Assembly: GCA_034231615.1 (NCBI GenBank)
Contig: CM067298.1
Location: forward strand, 38,260,127 to 38,324,126
Origin: Meghimatium bilineatum
Taxonomy: Eukaryota > Mollusca > Gastropoda > Stylommatophora > Philomycidae
Length of the DNA: 64,000 bases
Direction: 5' to 3'
Part shown: piece after piece, positions 56,701-59,700 of the stretch
Position numbering within the stretch: the stretch's first letter is position 1
How the letters are laid out: each line of letters starts with the position of its first letter
The notes under the pieces: model-generated
Databases searched by the model: none
What the model was told of the DNA's origin: nothing
The model's input: only the letters and a program-made list of their open reading frames with translations
Position numbers and translations under genes: made by a program

Positions 56701-59700
56701 TTACTAACAGCCATTGGTGGTGAACTCAAAGTAAGGCTGAATGTTCAATCCATGGAATAGATAGATCTTTGCCTAAACTTTATTAAAATGGTTTAAGGTT
56801 AGCATTCAGAGTCGACTTAATGGTGCTCAATTTTGTGGTCAGAGTTTGGATTTGACACCCATTACTTTGGTCATTTCAAAATATTTTCGTCATTGGATCA
56901 GTTATAATCTCTTGCCATACATCTTAACTTGTGGTACAGGGACTAGGTTATAACCAGCTCTGGCAGAGAGGTAAAAAGTATGTCTTGGACAAATAAGGTA
57001 CCAGGTTCAATTTCCACTACAAGCAATTGGTTATATGAATTGTTCAGAATGGACAAACATATCAACTTAATGTAAAATATTTCCTATAACTACAACCAAA
57101 AAATGATGGGTTGAATATTAAATCCTGATTAGTATATGCCATCAACTTTTAATGTTTTAATATTTAGTGTGCACACAGTTATGTAACATAACTTTACATT
57201 GAATATTAAAATCGTCAGTGGTTGCCGGGGCCTGAGAGGGGAGAAAAGAACAATAACGCTGTTTACCGTCCATGCATGTCGCAAGAGGTGACTAAGGAGG
57301 TTATGGTATGGAATTGGCTGTCCCATCCCAATAGGGTCTGTGATCCAAAGCCATGCTGAAGTTGGATGTGTCAGGCCGAAAGGCACAGATCTCACAGTAA
57401 TGCTGTAAACCATGACACAATGCATTCTGTTCTCTCCTGACTACATCCTGCTAATCTGCAGGAGCTTGAGAACGAACGCAGAAGAAGAAGAAGAGTATCA
57501 AAATGTGTTAGTTATTGTTTACACAAACCCTTTTTAACACTTGTTTATAGTTATTAAATTCCCGTCTAAGTTCTATAAACATTAAATTCCTATGTTAAAA
57601 TACATAGTTATTCAATTCCCGTCAGCTGTAAGAATTATTAATTAAGGTAGTCTATTTAAGATATTGTTGATGATATCACAAATCACAATGTTTTCACTTA
57701 CTGCATATCAAGCAATCCTGATGTGAATCAGGATTTCTTTTAGTTGTTTTATGAAACAATCAACATTTTAAGGCTGCTGTACTTAATTCACATGGTTGTT
57801 TCAGAATAAATCAAAAAAGAGAAAGAGTGATGTCCTAACACCTGGATATTCTGATGATGAGAATGAACCTTCAGTAGCAAAGTATAAAGGTAAAACTACT
57901 CAAGTTTTTATCCCACAACTCAATGCAAATAACAGTATAGGCTCTTGTTTAAATTGAATGTACTGTAATAGAAGGTCTAAGATAACTTTGCAATTATATT
58001 CAAAATAAATTGTAGTTGGATAGGTCTGAATTTATATTTCCTGCTATAAATTTAGCAAAAAGAAATAAGACATAAGGGTGGTCATCTGTGGCTGTGACAA
58101 TAGAGACTTAAGATAGCAAAAGAGGGTAAGGCATCCATACTGTGGTTGACTTTGAGTGTGATGACCAGTTTGTAGGAACAGAAACTGGTTCTCTAGCCGA
58201 TTATGCTATCGATATGGTTACAGATGTCCACTCCACCATATGGTGGAAGTGGCAAAAACACTGAATGTAGTTGTTACAAATGTTGAAGTCAGATATGCCC
58301 AGGCTATTGGTGCAAAAAAAACAAACTGACACAATGCATTTCTTTCATGTGTACTACATCCTACTGAAAACCTTGTAGCTTTATTGTCCTGCCTGTCTGG
58401 TGGTAGTTTCAGATTGAATGCAAGAAAATTACAACTAGGAAATGATCCACTTCTGCATCAAATACCATCTAGCCAACAATAAGGGCATCTATAGCCATTT
58501 CTTGCCTCTTAGGTATTACATGGATAGAATACCTCCAATATACTAGTCTATGGTAATTGGAGCAAAATTAAATGTATCTCACCGAAGGCAGATGTGTTGG
58601 GCCATTGTCACAAATAAAATGGTGATACAATGCATTTCCTTTATCTGGAGTACATCCTGTTAAAAAGTCTAGTAGCAATATTGTCTTGCTGCAAATGAGA
58701 TCCTCCAGCAGTTTGAGAGTGAATGCTGAAGAAAATGAAGAAATGTATCTGGAATCTGTAAGTCTGGATGGACAATGGGTATCTAGAAAAATCTGATGGA
58801 ACAACGTCTGTGGTTAAATATATTGAAAAACAGACTTAAATAGTTTGACCACTTAATAAGGATGAACCCTTGTTGAAAACACCAAGAGGAAGACCAAGAA
58901 AGAGGATGTAATGAATTAACAATGATCTGAGACATCAGAATATTACTGCATATCAAGCAACTAAATGCCCAAAGCCAAAAAAAACCGGTCTCAGTCATTA
59001 CTGTGACACCAAAAAAAAGCAAAAGCAGGGAGACGAGAGATAGAGATAGGAAGAACACTAGCTCTACCTGCGTATTACAGAAAGTTCAGCAGAGGTGTAA
59101 TTAATTATCTCCAATCCATGAAACCCCCCACCCAATCAACCAAAACAATCCCTCCATAATAACTATATTGACTATTATTATTCATATATTTCTAGAAGTT
59201 TTAATATTAACTGTGAACTACCTATCTTCGATGCATAAAAAAAAAATGACGTCTCCACTACTCTAGCTAACGGCTAATTTCATAGTATAGAATGTCATTG
59301 CAAAGAGACCAAAAGACAACAACCGGGATTGTCCATCCCGAGACAAAAAAGTCTGATTAAGCTTAAAACGGAGGAATCCAAATGGGTCAATGGCTCAAAT
59401 GGCGAAACAGCTCAAATGGCGAAACAGCAAAGTGTGTGGCGCACAAGAGACACGTTCATGGCATGACAATGAATGTTGGCTGGCCACCGTGTAAAAGAAA
59501 CATGGACACTAAACAAACAATTAGAAAGAATTGATGCCTTAGAGATGTGGATATATAGAATAGGGAGAACATTATGGAAAGAGAAGAAAATAAACAAAGA
59601 AGTTCTAATACTTTAAAATGAAAGAATTAAGGGAAATAAAAATCAGGAAAGTAAAATATTTTGGACACATTAAAAACATGACACCTTATTGAAGACCTTA